Assembly: GCA_002967695.1 (NCBI GenBank)
Contig: PUHN01000003.1
Span: 62,001-126,000, forward strand
DNA: 64,000 bases
Source of the DNA: Rhodobacteraceae bacterium WD3A24
Lineage (GTDB): Bacteria > Pseudomonadota > Alphaproteobacteria > Rhodobacterales > Rhodobacteraceae
Reading direction: 5' to 3'
The position numbers and the translations under genes are program-made. This document shows, piece by piece, positions 34,852-44,344 of this stretch; position 1 is the first letter of the stretch; each line of letters opens with the position of its first letter. The notes beneath the pieces are model-generated. The model was not told the DNA's origin and made no database searches. It saw only the letters and a program-made list of their open reading frames with translations.

Positions 34852-36105
34852 TCACGCCCACTCGCCCTTGCGGAAGACGGGCACGCGGCTGCCGTCCTCG
34901 CGGACACCGTCCACGTCGATCCTGTCGGATCCGATCATCCAGTCGATATGGATCGCGCTCTCATTGCCGCCCTGTGCCGCGATCTGCTCGGGCGAAAGCT
35001 TGTCGCCGTCGACGAAACACTTGGAATAGCACTGTCCCAGCGCGATGTGGCAGGCGGCGTTCTCGTCGAACAGCGTGTTGTAGAACAGCAGCCCCGACTG
35101 CGAGATCGGCGACGAATGCGGCACCAGCGCGACCTCGCCCAGCCGCCGCGCGCCCTCGTCCGAGTCCAGCACCTTCTGCAGCACCTCCTCGCCGCGGCTG
35201 GCGCTTGCCTCGGTGATGCGCCCGCCCTCGAAGCGCACGCGGATATCCTCGATCAGCGTGCCCTGATATGACAGCGGCTTGGTCGCGCGCACATGGCCCT
35301 CCACCCGCTGGGCGTGGGGGGTGGTGAAGACCTCTTCGCTGGGGATGTTGGGGTTGCAGACCACGCCGTTGCGGGCGACCGAGGCGCCGCCCATCCACTC
35401 GTGCCCGTCGGCAAGGCCGACGGTCAGGTCGGTGTCGGGGCCGGTGAAGTGCAGCGCGTGGAAGCGCTGCTCGTTCAGCCAGTCGGTGCGCTCGCGCAGC
35501 TTCGCGTTGTGGGCGGTCCAGGCGCCGACGGGGTCGTCGGTGTCGGCGCGGCTGGCGCGGAAGATCGCCTCGGCCAGGTTGTGGACGGCCTCGTCCCCGG
35601 GAAGGTCGGGAAAGACCTGCCGCGCCCAGGCCGCGCCGGGGTAGGAGACGAGGTTCCAGTTGATCGCGAAGCTGGTGATGCGTTCGCGCGCGGGCTTGTA
35701 GGCCATCACCTGCGCCTTGTTGGCGCGGCTGACCTTGTCCGGATCCTCGTTCGACAGCAGCATCGGGTCGTCGCCCACGACGCCCATTCGCGCGGTGTTG
35801 GCGTCGAACGCGGCCCCCATCGCCTCGTAGAGCCAGCCGGCGGCGCGGTCGAAGCTTTCGTCGCGGGCATGGTGGAACCGCGCCAGGGTCAGCTCCGGGT
35901 CGCCCAGCAGCGGCGTGACCAGCCCCGCGCCGGCCTCATAGGCCTGCACCGCGATGCGGCGCACCAGCGGCAGGGCCTCGACCGGCGCGCTCAGCAGCAG
36001 ATCCTGTCCGGGCTGGAGGTTGAGGCCCACCTTCACGCCGACCTCGGCCAGCCGGTCCAGCTTGACGGGGTCGATGGGGGTGGCGGCGTCGCTTTTCGGT
36101 GTCAT
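34852..36105 (-). CDS. M29-family metallo-aminopeptidase
   Basis: A 417-residue M29 (AmpS/PepS/aminopeptidase T) enzyme, a cytoplasmic dimeric aminopeptidase with a two-metal site. Likely metal ligands are in the C-terminal third: LVPHSSPIS, DENAACHIALGQ (E and H) and AIHIDWMIGS (H and D). The N-terminal domain (VKVGLNLQPGQDLLLSAP) and EVFTTPHAQRVEGHV are family hallmarks. The start at 36105 (MTPKSDAATPIDPVKLDRL) is preferred to an ATG 72 bp upstream. It stands between two catabolic operons without obvious functional linkage. Confidence 0.9.
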   Translation of the reverse strand: MTPKSDAATPIDPVKLDRLAEVGVKVGLNLQPGQDLLLSAPVEALPLVRRIAVQAYEAGAGLVTPLLGDPELTLARFHHARDESFDRAAGWLYEAMGAAFDANTARMGVVGDDPMLLSNEDPDKVSRANKAQVMAYKPARERITSFAINWNLVSYPGAAWARQVFPDLPGDEAVHNLAEAIFRASRADTDDPVGAWTAHNAKLRERTDWLNEQRFHALHFTGPDTDLTVGLADGHEWMGGASVARNGVVCNPNIPSEEVFTTPHAQRVEGHVRATKPLSYQGTLIEDIRVRFEGGRITEASASRGEEVLQKVLDSDEGARRLGEVALVPHSSPISQSGLLFYNTLFDENAACHIALGQCYSKCFVDGDKLSPEQIAAQGGNESAIHIDWMIGSDRIDVDGVREDGSRVPVFRKGEWA

Positions 36106-36190
36106 GCGCGGTCTGCCCTTGCTGTCTGTGGTCGCTGCGATCAGGGCAGACCATATGCGCGGGCGAGGCAGGGTCAATGCGGCGCGATCG

Positions 36191-36219
36191 AAAAGGCCCG
36201 GAGGCGATGCCTCCGGGCC
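36191..36219 (-). terminator. Rho-independent terminator downstream of the phytase/esterase-like gene
   Basis: A perfect 11-bp GC stem (GGCCCGGAGGC with GCCTCCGGGCC, 3-base loop) followed on the minus strand by TTTT. It lies 25 bp past the stop codon at 36244. Confidence 0.88.
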
Positions 36220-36243
36220 GCGAGTCCTCCCCGAGCAGGGCGG

Positions 36244-38400
36244 TTACATTTGACCGATCGACCAGAAGAAGGTCTCGCCCGAGCTGTCATCCACCCCGTC
36301 ATTGTCGGTCGAGACCCAAGCCGTTCCGTCGGGCATGATGGCCAGCCCCTCGACCTTGTCCACGACATAGCCGTTGAAGGCTTCGAGGTCGGGGATGAGG
36401 TCGCGAACCAGCTCGGGTTCGACCACCGGAAGCTCGCCTCCCAGCGGCGCCGGCTCCATCTGGTCGAGCGGGACGCGGTAGACCGCCTTGACCTGCGCGT
36501 CGGCGCCGAACTGGTTGTCGCGCTCGATCACGTAGACATGATCGCCATGCAGGCTGATCTCGGACAGCCCGACCCAGCCGCGCGCCACGTCGTTGAGCGG
36601 GTAGTGGACCGCCCCCCATTCGCGGCTTTCGGTGTTGTAGGCGACAAGCTTGACGTGGCCCGCAGGGTCGTCGTCCCATTCGCGCTGCAGCGCGATCCAG
36701 AGCGTGTCGCCGACCATTGTGATCCCCTCGGCGGCGTGGCGGCGGGCGACGGCGCGCAACTCCGCGGGGAAGGCGATCTGCTGATCGATCTCTCCCCCGG
36801 CGGTGACATGATGGATGGCGTGGGGATAGAGGTCATCCGCATCGCCTTCCGAAGCCAGCCAGAAGCCGCCCTCGCCATCGGTCACGACGCCCTCGAGGTC
36901 CAGCATCTGTGCCGGCGCGCCGTCGCGCGTCACCTCGATCGCGCGGGTGATGCGGGCGGGGCGCTCGGAGGGGTCGATCTCGAAGATGCGCGGCTGCATG
37001 GCATAGAAGCTGTCATTGACGGCATAGATCATGCCGTTGCCGGCGGCCGTCATGCCCGAGATCGCGCCCCAGCCGATCAGCTCCCCGGCCCCGGCCGCGG
37101 TGAGCTGCGGATAGGCGGGCGCTGCCTCGTTGTGTTCGAAGATCATCACATGGGCCGCCGGGCCGCCGTCCTCGCGTAGATCCTCCTCGTTGGCCGAGAC
37201 CAGAAGCCCGCGCGAGGGAAGTGCGACGAAGCCCTCCGGGCCGACGCCGGACGGCAGGAGCTGGGTCAGAACGGGTGCGGCCGGGTCGGTGATGTCGTAG
37301 GCACCAATGATCGAGCCACGCTCGGACCCGACGAACACCATCGGCGTGCCGTCGAAGATGGCGAACTCGAGGCTCTCGGGCTCCACGCCCTTGTTGCCCG
37401 AGCGTTCCTCGGGGTAGTGGCCCGCCTCGATCAATGCGCGCTCGAAGTCCGTGCCGGACTCGTAGACGACCGTGCCGTCCTGGTTGAAGATCGTCCAGCC
37501 GCGCGAGCCGCCCTGGTAGTCGCCCTCATTCGCGGTGGCGAAGTGATCGTTGCCGACCCACTGCACCGTGTCGGGCTCGCGCAGGCGGCCGGGTTGCGCG
37601 TCGTCGAAGGTGATCGCGCCCTCCTCGGTCACGTCGATCCCCTCGAGGTCCACCGCGCCAGCCGTGAAGTCCGACAGCACTTCCCCGTCACGGTCGAGAA
37701 CGACCATGTGATTGTTTTCCTGCAGGGTGACGACGACCTCGCCCTCGGCATTGATGTCGAGGTATTCGGGCTCGGGATCCGAGGGCGCGGTTTCGGCAAG
37801 CCCGGTCAGGTCGGCCGAACGCACGCTCTCGCAGTCGGCGGTGCCCTCGGCGATATCGAACATGTCGACCGTGCCCGCGGGCAGCTGCGGCACCGCGCCG
37901 TCGTCAAGATCCTCGTCGCGCTCGTTCTCGATGGCGATGGCGACGAAGGAGCCGTCGGGCGCGGTCGCCACGCTGTCGGGCTGGCCAGAGAGATCACAGC
38001 GCCCCAGCTCCTCGCGGCTGGCAATATCGAAAACGGCCAGGTAGCCGGAAGGTTCAACGAAGCTTTCCGAGGTGTTCACGCCAACATAGGCGCGGCCCTG
38101 CGCGACGGCGACGGAGGTCGGCTCGCCGCCCAGCATGATGGTGTCCAGCGGCCGGGGGTCGGCCGGGTCGGTGAAGTCGATCATCCCCAGCGCGCCCAGC
38201 GGGCTGTCGGTATAGACCAGCACCGTCCCGTCGGCGGTCGCGTCGATGATTTCGGCCGACGTGGCCTGGTCGCGTGCATCGTGGGCAAGGTTCAGATAGG
38301 TCGGAAAGCTTGCAATGCGGGTGAAGCTCATTTCGGCCATGGCGGCCTGACCGGCGGTCAGTGCCAGGGCCGAGGTCATGCAGAATAGGCGGATCGACAT
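36244..38400 (-). CDS. Secreted esterase-like activity of phytase family protein
   Basis: A 718-residue exported protein with signal peptide MSIRLFCMTSALALTAGQAAMA. Residues about 25-400 resemble a choice-of-anchor I/beta-propeller domain with blades of the form GVNTSESFVEPSGYLAVFDI and VEPESLEFAIFDGTPMVFVG. Residues about 430-710 match the phytase esterase-like domain (PF13449 type): ISGMTAAGNGMIYAVNDSFYA, LDLEGVVTDGEGGFWLASEG and VEGLAIMPDGTAWVSTDNDGVDD. The protein is very acidic. Members are calcium-rich periplasmic or outer-membrane proteins linked to phosphate-ester use, but the activity is not proven. It is a single-gene unit with its own terminator. Confidence 0.85.
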   Translation of the reverse strand: MSIRLFCMTSALALTAGQAAMAEMSFTRIASFPTYLNLAHDARDQATSAEIIDATADGTVLVYTDSPLGALGMIDFTDPADPRPLDTIMLGGEPTSVAVAQGRAYVGVNTSESFVEPSGYLAVFDIASREELGRCDLSGQPDSVATAPDGSFVAIAIENERDEDLDDGAVPQLPAGTVDMFDIAEGTADCESVRSADLTGLAETAPSDPEPEYLDINAEGEVVVTLQENNHMVVLDRDGEVLSDFTAGAVDLEGIDVTEEGAITFDDAQPGRLREPDTVQWVGNDHFATANEGDYQGGSRGWTIFNQDGTVVYESGTDFERALIEAGHYPEERSGNKGVEPESLEFAIFDGTPMVFVGSERGSIIGAYDITDPAAPVLTQLLPSGVGPEGFVALPSRGLLVSANEEDLREDGGPAAHVMIFEHNEAAPAYPQLTAAGAGELIGWGAISGMTAAGNGMIYAVNDSFYAMQPRIFEIDPSERPARITRAIEVTRDGAPAQMLDLEGVVTDGEGGFWLASEGDADDLYPHAIHHVTAGGEIDQQIAFPAELRAVARRHAAEGITMVGDTLWIALQREWDDDPAGHVKLVAYNTESREWGAVHYPLNDVARGWVGLSEISLHGDHVYVIERDNQFGADAQVKAVYRVPLDQMEPAPLGGELPVVEPELVRDLIPDLEAFNGYVVDKVEGLAIMPDGTAWVSTDNDGVDDSSGETFFWSIGQM

Positions 38401-38524
38401 GTGTCACTCCTGATGGGTTGTGCAGACCCATGTCTGGTGACGCATCTCGGTGACGCCGGGGTGACAGTTCGGTATCAGTTTGTTGAAAGCCGGCGGCGGG
38501 TGCGGCGTGGCACCTGCCGGGCGC

Positions 38525-40144
38525 TCACGCCTCGGGCTTGAGGCGGAAGCGCTGGATCTTACCCGTCGCGGTCTTGGGCAGGGCCTCGGTGAAAACGATG
38601 CGGCGCGGATACTTGTAAGGTGCGATCGTCGCCTTGACGTGGTCCTGCAGCATCGTGATCGTCTCGCCCGATCGCTCGGCCCCCTCAGTGAGCACCACAT
38701 GCGCCTCCACGATCTGGCCGCGCGCGTCGTCGGGGGCGCCGACGACGGCGCACTCTGCCACCGCCTCATGGGCAAGCAACGCGGCCTCCACCTCTGGACC
38801 GGCAATGTTATAGCCCGATGAGAGGATCATGTCGTCGGAGCGCGCGGCGAAATGGAAATAGCCGTCCTCGTCCTGCGCGAAGGTATCCCCGGTCAGATTC
38901 CAGCCGTCGCGCACATAATCGGTCTGGCGCGGATCGTCGAGATAGCGGCACCCCGTCGGGCCGCGCACCGCCAGCCGGCCGACCTCGCCGCGCGGCAACT
39001 CGGCCATGTCCTCGCCCACGATCCGTGCCTCATAGCCGGTGACCGGCCGGCCGGTGCAGGCCGGGCGATGATCGTCGAAGCGGTTGGTGATGAAGATGTG
39101 CAGCATCTCGGTCGCCCCGATCCCGTCGAGCAGGGGCTTGCCGGTCTTGGCCATCCACTCCTCGTAGATCGGCGCGGGCAGCGTCTCGCCGGCCGAGACG
39201 GCCGCGCGCAGGCTGGCCAGATCGGCGCCCTCCTCCATCGCCCCCAGCATCACCCGGTAGGCCGTGGGCGCCGTAAAGCACACGGTCGCACGGTATTTCT
39301 CGATGATCTCGATCAGATTGCGCGGCGCGGCATTCTCCAGCAACGCCGCCGCGGCCCCGAAGCGCAGCGGAAACACCGCCAGCCCGCCCAGCCCGAAGGT
39401 GAAGGCCAGCGGCGGCGAGCCCACGAACACGTCGTCGGGGCGCACGCCCAGAACCTCCCGGGCATAACCGTCGGCAATGATCAGGATGTCACGGTGAAAA
39501 TGCATCGTGGCCTTGGGGCTGCCGGTGGTGCCGCTGGTAAAGCCCAGCAACGCCACGTCGTCGCGGCCCGTGCGCACCGCCTCGAAGCTGACCGGCTTGT
39601 CGAGCGCGGCGCGATCGAGCTCGGCATCGTGATTGGCGGTGCCGTCGAAGCCCACGACCTTGCCGAGAAAGCGCGAGCCCTTGGCGCAGGCAACCAGATC
39701 CTCCATGAGCCGCGTATCGCACAGCGCCAGCCCGATCTCGGCTTTGTCGACGATCTTGGAAAGCTCGCCCGCGCGCAGCATCGGCATGGTGTTGACGACC
39801 ACCGCGCCGGCCTTGGTCGCCGCGAGCCAGGCCGCCACCATCGCCGGGTTGTTGGCCGAGCGGATCAGCACCCGGTTGCCGGGCCGCACCCCGTAATCGG
39901 CCACCAGCGCATGGGCGAGACGGTTCGTCCAGTCGGTCAGCTCCTTGTAGCTGCGCCGCCGCCCGTTGCCGATCAGCGCCGTGTGGTCGCCGAAGCCGCG
40001 CTCGACCATGCGGTCGGTCAGTTCCACCGCCGCGTTGAGATGATCGGGATAATCGAATCCCTCCAGCAGCAGATCGGGCCATTCGTCGAACGGCGGCAGA
40101 CGATCGCGGGTGAACGTGTCGACATGGGCGCTCGGTCCGAGCAT
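38525..40144 (-). CDS. abmG: Benzoate/2-aminobenzoate-CoA ligase family enzyme
   Basis: A 539-residue ANL ligase that forms an aroyl-CoA from ATP, CoA and an aromatic acid. Motifs: LGFTSGTTGSPKATMHFHRD (A3), FTAPTAYRVMLG, LLDGIGATEMLHIFITN (A5), GYEARIVGEDM and C-terminal LPKTATGKIQRFRL with the catalytic lysine. The pattern HRDI-SPPLAFTFGLGG is that of benzoate- and 2-aminobenzoate-CoA ligases. A GGGAGGAG precedes the ATG at 40144. As it lies downstream of a 2-aminobenzoyl-CoA monooxygenase/reductase gene, 2-aminobenzoate (anthranilate) is the likely substrate, by analogy with abmG of Azoarcus evansii. The family is certain; the substrate is inferred. Confidence 0.83.
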   Translation of the reverse strand: MLGPSAHVDTFTRDRLPPFDEWPDLLLEGFDYPDHLNAAVELTDRMVERGFGDHTALIGNGRRRSYKELTDWTNRLAHALVADYGVRPGNRVLIRSANNPAMVAAWLAATKAGAVVVNTMPMLRAGELSKIVDKAEIGLALCDTRLMEDLVACAKGSRFLGKVVGFDGTANHDAELDRAALDKPVSFEAVRTGRDDVALLGFTSGTTGSPKATMHFHRDILIIADGYAREVLGVRPDDVFVGSPPLAFTFGLGGLAVFPLRFGAAAALLENAAPRNLIEIIEKYRATVCFTAPTAYRVMLGAMEEGADLASLRAAVSAGETLPAPIYEEWMAKTGKPLLDGIGATEMLHIFITNRFDDHRPACTGRPVTGYEARIVGEDMAELPRGEVGRLAVRGPTGCRYLDDPRQTDYVRDGWNLTGDTFAQDEDGYFHFAARSDDMILSSGYNIAGPEVEAALLAHEAVAECAVVGAPDDARGQIVEAHVVLTEGAERSGETITMLQDHVKATIAPYKYPRRIVFTEALPKTATGKIQRFRLKPEA

Positions 40145-40214
40145 GTGGTCTCCTCCCTTTTGCAGCGGCGCCGTTGTCCGGCGACTCGTCGAACTGGGCG
40201 ATCCCCCGATTGTC

Positions 40215-40616
40215 TCAGTCGGGGACGACCGCGGTAGCCTCGATCTCGACCTTGGCGCGATCCTCCACCAGGGCAACCACCTGCACCAGTGCCATCGCCG
40301 GGAAGTTGCGCCCGATCACGCGCCGATACACCTCGCCCAGCCCCTTCAGGTTGGCCAGGTATTCCTGCTTGTCGGTGACATACCAGGTCAGGCGCACCAG
40401 ATGCTCGGGCCCGGCGCCGCCTTCCTCCAGCACGGCGACGATGTTGGTCAGTGTCTGCTCGACCTGTCCCAGGAAATCGTCGGTCTCGAAGACCTGGTCG
40501 CCGGTCCAGCCGACGAGCCCGCCCAGATAAAGCGTCCGCCCCCGCGCCGCGATGCCGTTGGCATACCCCCGGGCGGGCTTCCAGTTGGCGGGGTTGAGCT
40601 GCTCGTGCATGGTCAT
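40215..40616 (-). CDS. Rid (YjgF/YER057c/UK114) family protein
   Basis: A 133-residue Rid protein with the usual trimeric fold: TLYLGGLVGWTGDQVF, FLGQVEQTLTNIVAVLEEGG and LVRLTWYVTDKQEYLANL. Archetypal RidA imine deaminases have an arginine in the motif PARSCVEV; here the aligned segment is FPAMALVQV, with M108 at the arginine position. It therefore probably belongs to a Rid subgroup without the classical deaminase residue. It overlaps the thioesterase gene by 4 bp. In this pathway an enamine intermediate arises after ring reduction, so a Rid protein could handle its hydrolysis or protect against it; that is a hypothesis. Confidence 0.85.
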   Translation of the reverse strand: MTMHEQLNPANWKPARGYANGIAARGRTLYLGGLVGWTGDQVFETDDFLGQVEQTLTNIVAVLEEGGAGPEHLVRLTWYVTDKQEYLANLKGLGEVYRRVIGRNFPAMALVQVVALVEDRAKVEIEATAVVPD

Positions 40617-41041
40617 GTCGCTTTCTCCTCGATCCGTTTGCCCCGCGCGGCCTCCAGCCCTTTCCGGATTGCGGGCGGCCAGCTCTCGGCCCGGCCCTTG
40701 GCATTTACCCACACCAGGGTAAGCGTCGCCGTCAGCCGGGTCTCTCCCCCGCGACGGGCCGTGATGCGAAACTGCACGCTCGCCCGGCCGACCCTCACGA
40801 CCTCCAGCGTGAAGGTGACGACTTCGCCCAGTTCGGACGGTGCGCGGAAATCGCACTCGATATGAACGGTGGGCACGCCGCGCCCCTCGGCCATCGAGAT
40901 CCGCTCGAACGGGTAGTCGAGCACGTCGCGAAAGTAGTTCTCGACCACCGAGTTGGTCATCTCGAAATAGCGCGGGTAGAACACGATCCCGGCCGGGTCG
41001 CAGTGGTTGAACTCGATGCGGATGTCGCGCGAATACGCCAT
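40613..41041 (-). CDS. 4-hydroxybenzoyl-CoA thioesterase-family protein
   Basis: A 142-residue single hot-dog domain. The diagnostic segment FNHCDPAGIVFYPRYFEM at residues 11-28 contains D15, the catalytic aspartate of 4-hydroxybenzoyl-CoA thioesterases. VHIECDFRAPSELGEVVTF and VQFRITARRGGE follow. Such enzymes release CoA from aroyl- or acyl-CoA esters and often act as a safety valve in CoA-dependent aromatic pathways. It overlaps the Rid gene by 4 bp and starts 2 bp after the ACAD stop, so coupling is tight. Probable role: freeing CoA from dead-end intermediates, inferred. Confidence 0.87.
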   Translation of the reverse strand: MAYSRDIRIEFNHCDPAGIVFYPRYFEMTNSVVENYFRDVLDYPFERISMAEGRGVPTVHIECDFRAPSELGEVVTFTLEVVRVGRASVQFRITARRGGETRLTATLTLVWVNAKGRAESWPPAIRKGLEAARGKRIEEKAT

Positions 41042-41043
41042 GC

Positions 41044-42195
41044 TCAGCCCCCCTCGGCCGCTGCGAGCGCGGCGCGCGCGATGATGATCTTCTGCACGTC
41101 CGAGGCGCCCTCGTAGATTCGCAGGGCGCGGATCTCGCGATAGAGGCTCTCGACCATCTCGCCCGACCGCACGCCGTCGCCGCCGAATATCTGCACGGCC
41201 TGGTCGATGACGCGCTGCGCGGCCTCGGTGGCGTGGAGCTTGGCCATCGCCGCCTCGCGCGAGATGCGTTTCGCGCCCGAGTCCTTGGTCCAGGCCGCGC
41301 GATAGACCAAGAGCGCCGAGGCATCCACGTCCAGCGCCATGTCGGCCAGATGCCCCTGCACCATCTGCAGCTCCGAAAGCGGCGCGCCGAACAGCTCGCG
41401 CGAGCGGGCGCGGCCCATGGCCTCGTCCAGCGCCCGGCGGGCAAAGCCCAGCGCCGCCGCCCCGACCGAGGAGCGGAACACGTCCAGCACCGACATGGCG
41501 ATCTTGAAGCCCTCGCCGGGGCGGCCGATCATCGCGTCGGCAGGCAGGCGGATGTCGTTGAAGCGCAGATGCGCCAAGGGGTGCGGGGCGATCACGTCGA
41601 TGCGCTCGACGATCTCCAGCCCCGGCGTGTCGGCGGGCAGCAGGAAGGCCGAAAGCCCCTTGGCCCCCAGCGCCTCGCCCGTGCGGGCGAAGACGATGTA
41701 GAGATCGGCGATGCCGCCGTTGGAGATATAGGTCTTCTCCCCGTTCAGGCGGAAGCCTTCGCCGTCGCGCTCGGCGGTCGTGGCGATGTTGGCCACGTCC
41801 GAGCCGCTTGCCGGCTCGGTCAGCGCGAAAGCCGCGATCGCCTCGCCCGCCCGCGTACGCTCCAGCCATTCGCGCTGTGCGGGGCTGCCGAAGAGGCTCA
41901 CGGCCCCCATGCCCAGCCCCTGCATCGCGAAGGAGAAGTCCGCCAGCCCGTCATGGCGCGCCAGCGTCTCACGGATCAGGCACAGCGTGCGCACATCCAG
42001 CGTCTCGCCTTCGCCCGCGCCGGAGTGGCGCAGCCACCCGTCGGCGCCGAGCCTTGCCACCAGCCCGCGACAGGCCGCATCCACATCCCCGTGGTCGACC
42101 GGAAGGTTCGCCGCCGCCCAGGCGTCGAGCTCCTCGGCCAGCCGCTTGTGGCGCGCCTCGAAAAACGGCCACTCCAGAAAGCTCCTGTCCGCCAT
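41044..42195 (-). CDS. Acyl-CoA dehydrogenase
   Basis: A 383-residue ACAD of normal length. Domains: N-terminal helices ([18 protein letters not shown]), middle domain with [16 protein letters not shown] and [15 protein letters not shown], and C-terminal helices with [20 protein letters not shown] and the glutamate in [11 protein letters not shown]. It passes electrons to ETF. In the anthranilate-CoA cluster it could desaturate a ring-derived or ring-opened acyl-CoA. A 66-bp gap separates it from the crotonase gene. The start MADRSFLEW is supported by family length. Confidence 0.9.
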   Translation of the reverse strand: MADRSFLEWPFFEARHKRLAEELDAWAAANLPVDHGDVDAACRGLVARLGADGWLRHSGAGEGETLDVRTLCLIRETLARHDGLADFSFAMQGLGMGAVSLFGSPAQREWLERTRAGEAIAAFALTEPASGSDVANIATTAERDGEGFRLNGEKTYISNGGIADLYIVFARTGEALGAKGLSAFLLPADTPGLEIVERIDVIAPHPLAHLRFNDIRLPADAMIGRPGEGFKIAMSVLDVFRSSVGAAALGFARRALDEAMGRARSRELFGAPLSELQMVQGHLADMALDVDASALLVYRAAWTKDSGAKRISREAAMAKLHATEAAQRVIDQAVQIFGGDGVRSGEMVESLYREIRALRIYEGASDVQKIIIARAALAAAEGG

Positions 42196-42261
42196 GCGTC
42201 CTGCCCTTCACCTTCGCTCAAATATCCCCGGGGTCCGGGGGCAGCGCCCCCGGCGCGGGCC

Positions 42262-43071
42262 TCAATCGCCCTCGAAAACCGGTTTCTCCCCAGCGACGAA
42301 GGCGCGATAGGCGCGCTCGAAATCGGCGGTCTGCATGCAGATCGCCTGCGCCTGCGCCTCGGCCTCGATCGCCTGGTCGAGCCCCATCGCCCATTCCTGA
42401 TTGAGCTGGGTCTTGGTGATTCCGTGGGCGAAATTGGGCCCCGCCGCGATCCTGCCGGCCAGCTTGAGGGCCTCGCCCTCGAGCGCGTCGGCAGGGTGCA
42501 GGGCGTTGTAGAAGCCCCAGTCGAGCCCCTCCTGCGCGGTCATCACCCGCCCGGTATAGAGCAGCTCCGCCGCGCGGCCCTGCCCGATGATGCGCGGCAG
42601 CATCGCGCAGGCGCCCATGTCGCAGCCCGCAAGGCCGACCTTGGTGAACAGGAAGGCCGTCTTGGCCTCGGGCGTGGCCATCCGCATGTCCGAGGCCATC
42701 GCGATGATCGCCCCCGCGCCCACGGCGACGCCATCGACGGCCGAGATCACGGGCGTCTGGCAGTGGATCATCGCCTTGACCAGATCGCCCGTCATCCTAG
42801 TGAAGGCCAGAAGCTCCTTCATGCTCATCTTCGTGAGCGGGCCGATGATGTCGTGCACGTCCCCGCCCGAGCAGAAATTGCCCCCGTTGGGCGCGACGAC
42901 GACCGCGTTGACGTCCTCGGCACCGGGTAGGGCGCGGAACCAGTCGCGCAGTTCGGCGTAGGACTCGAAGGTCAGCGGGTTCTTTCGGTCGGGCCGGTCG
43001 AGCCGGATGACGGCGATGTCGCCCTGCATCTCGAGGCGGAAATGTTCGGTCGCTTGGTCGGCGATCTTCAT
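42262..43071 (-). CDS. Crotonase-family protein lacking both hydratase glutamates
   Basis: A 269-residue crotonase. The first oxyanion-hole segment is [12 protein letters not shown] and the second is [19 protein letters not shown]. In normal enoyl-CoA hydratases a glutamate sits in GGGCELA and another in FGQPEI. Here the aligned positions are isoleucine (GAGAIIA) and lysine (FLFTKVGL), so ordinary hydration is unlikely. The conserved [13 protein letters not shown] is typical of a subgroup found in anthranilate-CoA clusters. It may hydrolyse or open the ring of the 2-amino-5-oxo-cyclohexene-carbonyl-CoA product. It overlaps the MarR gene by 4 bp. The start at 43071 is an internal ATG of a longer open frame. 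Confidence 0.84.
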   Translation of the reverse strand: MKIADQATEHFRLEMQGDIAVIRLDRPDRKNPLTFESYAELRDWFRALPGAEDVNAVVVAPNGGNFCSGGDVHDIIGPLTKMSMKELLAFTRMTGDLVKAMIHCQTPVISAVDGVAVGAGAIIAMASDMRMATPEAKTAFLFTKVGLAGCDMGACAMLPRIIGQGRAAELLYTGRVMTAQEGLDWGFYNALHPADALEGEALKLAGRIAAGPNFAHGITKTQLNQEWAMGLDQAIEAEAQAQAICMQTADFERAYRAFVAGEKPVFEGD

Positions 43072-43607
43072 CGGTCGTCGCTCTCCTGATACTTCAGCCG
43101 GGCCTCGAGCCCGTCGGTGATGCGCTCCAGCGTGCGGCCCATCTCGGCCGCCTCCTCGGCAGGCAGATGCGCCAGCATGCGGTCGATCCACGCCTCGTGG
43201 GCGGCGGCCTGCTCGGCGAAGTGGTCGCGGCCCTTCGCGGTCAGCCGCACCATGGTCGCGCGCCGGTCGCCGGGGACGGGCACGCGCTCGACCAGCCCCT
43301 CGGCAACGAGCCGCTCGATGATGCCAGTGACGTTGCCGTTCGAGACCTTGAGCACCCCCGAAAGCGCGCTCATGCGCAGCCCGTCGCGGTGGCGGTCGAG
43401 CGCGGCCAGCACGTCGAAGCGCGGCAGCGTGGTGTCATGCTCGCGCCTGAGCTTCTCGCGCAGCTCCGCCTCGATCAGCTTGGAGGTCTTCAGCAGCCGC
43501 AGCCAGACGCGCAGCCGCGCCTTGGAGCCGGCCTCGTCGGCACCCGGCACCACCGCGGCGGCGGGGTCGGCGTCCTCGCCGCTCGTCCGCGTCTCCGGCC
43601 AGCTCAT
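43068..43607 (-). CDS. MarR-family regulator of the anthranilate-CoA cluster
   Basis: A 179-residue winged-helix protein. The core [40 protein letters not shown] and the wing [20 protein letters not shown] are classical MarR. It overlaps both neighbours by 4 bp, inside the operon it presumably represses. The ligand is probably an aroyl-CoA such as 2-aminobenzoyl-CoA, as for BadR/CouR-type regulators, but this is inference. A candidate operator (TTCAAG...CTTGAA) lies upstream of the monooxygenase at 46692-46717. The first 20 residues are low-complexity and the real start might be slightly later. Confidence 0.88.
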   Translation of the reverse strand: MSWPETRTSGEDADPAAAVVPGADEAGSKARLRVWLRLLKTSKLIEAELREKLRREHDTTLPRFDVLAALDRHRDGLRMSALSGVLKVSNGNVTGIIERLVAEGLVERVPVPGDRRATMVRLTAKGRDHFAEQAAAHEAWIDRMLAHLPAEEAAEMGRTLERITDGLEARLKYQESDDR

Positions 43608-44344
43608 ACCTCGCCCCCCGAAATGGCGATCGCCTGCCCGTTGACCGCGTCCGAGCCCGGCCCGCAGAGCCACAGCGCGGCGGCCGTCACCTCGGCGGGC
43701 TGCACAAGCCGCCCCTGCGGATTCGAGGCCGTCAGCGCCCCAAGGGCGTCGTCGCGGCTCTTGTCGGTCTTGTCCACGATATTGGCGATCGACCGCTCCG
43801 TCATCTCGGTGTCGAGGAAACCGGGGCAGAGCGCGTTCACCGTGATTCCCTTGCGCGCCGTCTCCAGCGCGAGCGAGCGCGTCAGCCCCACCACGCCGTG
43901 CTTGGAGGCGGCATAGGCGGCTGCATAGGCGTAGCCCTTCAGCCCGGCGGTCGAGGCGACCGAGATCAGCCGCCCCCACCCGTTCATCTGGCGCAGCCCC
44001 GCGCGCAGCGTCAGGAACACGCCGGTCAGGTTGACCGCCATCATCGCGTTCCACTGGTCCAGCGTGGTGCGCGCCAGCGGGGCGCTTTCGGCGGTGCCGG
44101 CATTGGCGATGACGATGTCCACCGGACCCGCGGCCTCGAACAGGGCGTCGACCGAGGCCTCGTCGCCCACATCCGCCGTCAGCGGGCGAATGCCCGACCG
44201 GCCCTCGGCCACGGCCTCCAGCGGCCCGGCGCGCCGGCCGGCGATCACCACCTCGGCGCCGGCGGCCGCGAGGCCGCGGGCGAGGTCGGCGCCCGTGCCG
44301 GTGCCGCCGCCGGTGATCAGCGCGCGCTTGCCCTCCAGCGTCAT
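43604..44344 (-). CDS. SDR dehydrogenase
   Basis: A 246-residue short-chain dehydrogenase/reductase. The motif [16 protein letters not shown] binds NAD(P). The catalytic S is in [15 protein letters not shown] and Y-x3-K in AAYAASKHG, with [14 protein letters not shown] after it. It overlaps the monooxygenase/reductase gene and the MarR gene by 4 bp each. It could oxidise or reduce a ring hydroxyl/ketone of the alicyclic CoA intermediate, or act as a 3-hydroxyacyl-CoA dehydrogenase after ring opening. An SDR is, to my recollection, also part of the Azoarcus anthranilate cluster. The start at 44344 fits family length. Confidence 0.87.
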   Translation of the reverse strand: MTLEGKRALITGGGTGTGADLARGLAAAGAEVVIAGRRAGPLEAVAEGRSGIRPLTADVGDEASVDALFEAAGPVDIVIANAGTAESAPLARTTLDQWNAMMAVNLTGVFLTLRAGLRQMNGWGRLISVASTAGLKGYAYAAAYAASKHGVVGLTRSLALETARKGITVNALCPGFLDTEMTERSIANIVDKTDKSRDDALGALTASNPQGRLVQPAEVTAAALWLCGPGSDAVNGQAIAISGGEV

